A DNA stretch of 64,000 nucleotides from Poronia punctata (taxonomy: Eukaryota > Ascomycota > Sordariomycetes > Xylariales > Xylariaceae). The notes under the pieces are model-generated. The model was given only the letters and a program-made list of their open reading frames with translations. It was not told the DNA's origin and ran no database searches. Positions 62,636 through 64,000 of the stretch are shown piece by piece (the stretch's first letter is position 1; each line of letters starts with the position of its first letter). A program made the position numbers and the translations under genes. Location of the stretch: contig MU401460.1 of assembly GCA_022579005.1 (NCBI GenBank), forward strand, positions 187,886 to 251,885. Reading direction: 5' to 3'.

Positions 62636-64000
62636 ATGTCGGCAGCTCCGTATGTTTTGTAACATCCCTTGCGCGTCAGGTCAGCAACGAAAACTTCAGC
62701 TACTAATCGTATCTTCTCTTACAGAACGCTCAAAGAGCTTGTGAAAGCCGTCGGTACCTTTTCGAGGACGCCCTCTCTCCCACTACCCGACGATCTTATC
62801 GAACTGATCGAAAACTTCTTGTATAATCGTGCGGATAAGCTTGACGGGAACACATCGGACAAGGTCCACGATGAGCTATTGTCGATATTTAAAAACGATA
62901 TTGCCCATGAGCCTAAACGCTATGCTGCCTTCTTAGCCGTTCTCCGTCGTCTCCGGCCTTTGATAGGACAGAGGGAAAAGGTTTTGCAATGGTTTGAATT
63001 ACTCGTGCCAGTGCTCAACCACTTGAGCCAGGAGAGAGACTTAGCCGTCGAAAGCCAGGGCGTGGTCCTAGACATTCTCGTATCAGGCGATGAGGACGAT
63101 CCGAGCTCCTTCGCTGAGGGAGCAGCCGCCCCTATTGCAGACAAGTTGATGCTGTTGTGGATCGACGAGGTAGAGACGCTTCGGAAAGACCCTGACGTGC
63201 TTCAAGAATTCAAAGAGCAACATACGAGGGAGACACTGCTACTGTTCGGCAAGAAGCGGCCTAGGGTTGGTTTCCTCACCATCTCGAGGTGGATACTCTA
63301 CTGATCACTATAGTGTAGGCATTTTTGGGCGTTATTGACAAGTTTGTCTGCCAAAGATTGCATCGAGCGAACGCCCTTACCATGCTTTCCGCATTTGTCC
63401 AGAGTCAACCACCTCATCTCTACTGGATCCTCGAGACACCCCTTTTTGGAGACTTGCTCACCTGTCTGCAAAAGGACACGTCGACACTGGTCATTTCCTT
63501 GGCGCTCACTGCGTTGACCATGGTCCTACCGCATGTTCCAAAATCAGTAGTCCCACATTTGCCCGCGCTATTTAACATATATGCGAGGTTGCTCTTTTGG
63601 GAACGAGAGCTTTCCGGACATTACCCCGTTGAACACGGCCTAGGGACAGCCGCGCCGTCCGATCTTCCCGGCGATCCTCCCGGCTGGGAAATGTGCACAT
63701 TTTCGCCACCTGTGGATGAGAGAACAGTCCCACAACTCGGTCGCTATTTCACGATCTTGTACGGGTTGTATCCGATCAACTTCATGGATTATATCAGGAA
63801 GCCAGTAAGGTATCTGAGGCACGCATATGTTCCGGATGCCGATGCAATCGAAGTGCAGCCGAGCGAGATTCGTCACGCGTCGGAGCGGTTTCGGCAGTCT
63901 CATCTCTTACACGAGAATTTCTACACTTTAACCATAGACACTGAGAAGACTGACTTCGGAAGATGGATTAAGAGCGAGCCAGCCGAGGTGGTTGCCGATT
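62636..64000 (+). CDS. TSC1: Hamartin, TSC1 (5' part, truncated by window)
   Basis: Join 62636-62649, 62725-63265 and 63319-64000 encodes the first 412 or so residues; the frame is open at the right edge. Hamartin binds tuberin (TSC2) to form the GAP complex that turns off Rheb and so limits TORC1. Exon 1 is only 14 nt (MSAAP). Introns are 75 and 53 nt; the second uses a non-consensus GTTGGT donor, required because the frame otherwise stops at 63304. The N-terminal alpha-solenoid starts TLKELVKAVGTFSRTP. Later blocks YFTILYGLYPINFMDYIRKP and RFRQSHLLHENFYTLTIDTE match fungal hamartin. The Pro/Ser-rich middle and coiled coil lie beyond the window. Confidence 0.9.

Overview
The window is nuclear DNA of a filamentous ascomycete (Pezizomycotina, most likely Sordariomycetes). 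The evidence is short GT-AG introns of about 47-220 nt, one gene every 2-4 kb on either strand, and proteins with typical filamentous-fungal architecture: an Msb2 signalling mucin ending in the conserved ENSLGWN tail, a DUF3112-type membrane protein, an RSN1/PHM7-type CSC1 channel and a fungal Exo84. I rebuilt 19 protein genes by joining exons by hand at splice sites that keep phase. One (TSC1) runs off the right edge. There is one intron-containing tRNA-Pro(CGG).

Left part (1-25.6 kb): an unrecognised acidic protein, TYW1 (wybutosine synthesis), TOM20 (mitochondrial import receptor), EXO84 (exocyst), a seven-exon PP2A catalytic subunit, a DUF3112-like multi-TM protein, an ACS-type MFS transporter and MSB2. 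Intergenic DNA at 10.3-13.05 kb contains a clean 170/176-bp tandem duplication.

Middle (25.6-40.5 kb): about 9.4 kb without any recognisable gene, rich in two dispersed short motifs (TACGAGTA/TACTCGTA and TAGGTA/TACCTA). It is followed by a class I SAM methyltransferase, a five-exon FKBP12 and another sparse 3 kb.

Right part (40.5-64 kb): tRNA-Pro, a CCDC124/Lso2-type ribosome-associated protein, a Leu5-like mitochondrial carrier, a TM9SF/EMP70 nonaspanin, CDC23/APC8, a CSC1-like channel, a METTL4-type MT-A70 adenine methyltransferase, mitochondrial ribosomal protein uL23m, a DJ-1/PfpI protein with an unusual basic insert, and the 5' part of TSC1 (hamartin).

The genes are mostly housekeeping and do not form a biosynthetic cluster. 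A loose theme is growth control: PP2A-C, FKBP12 and TSC1 are all linked to TOR signalling, but they are tens of kb apart and co-location is probably chance. I found no transposon ORF, rRNA or CRISPR array. The most unusual signal is the strong enrichment of the 8-mer TACGAGTA outside genes: at least 29 copies, against about 2 expected, and none inside a called CDS.
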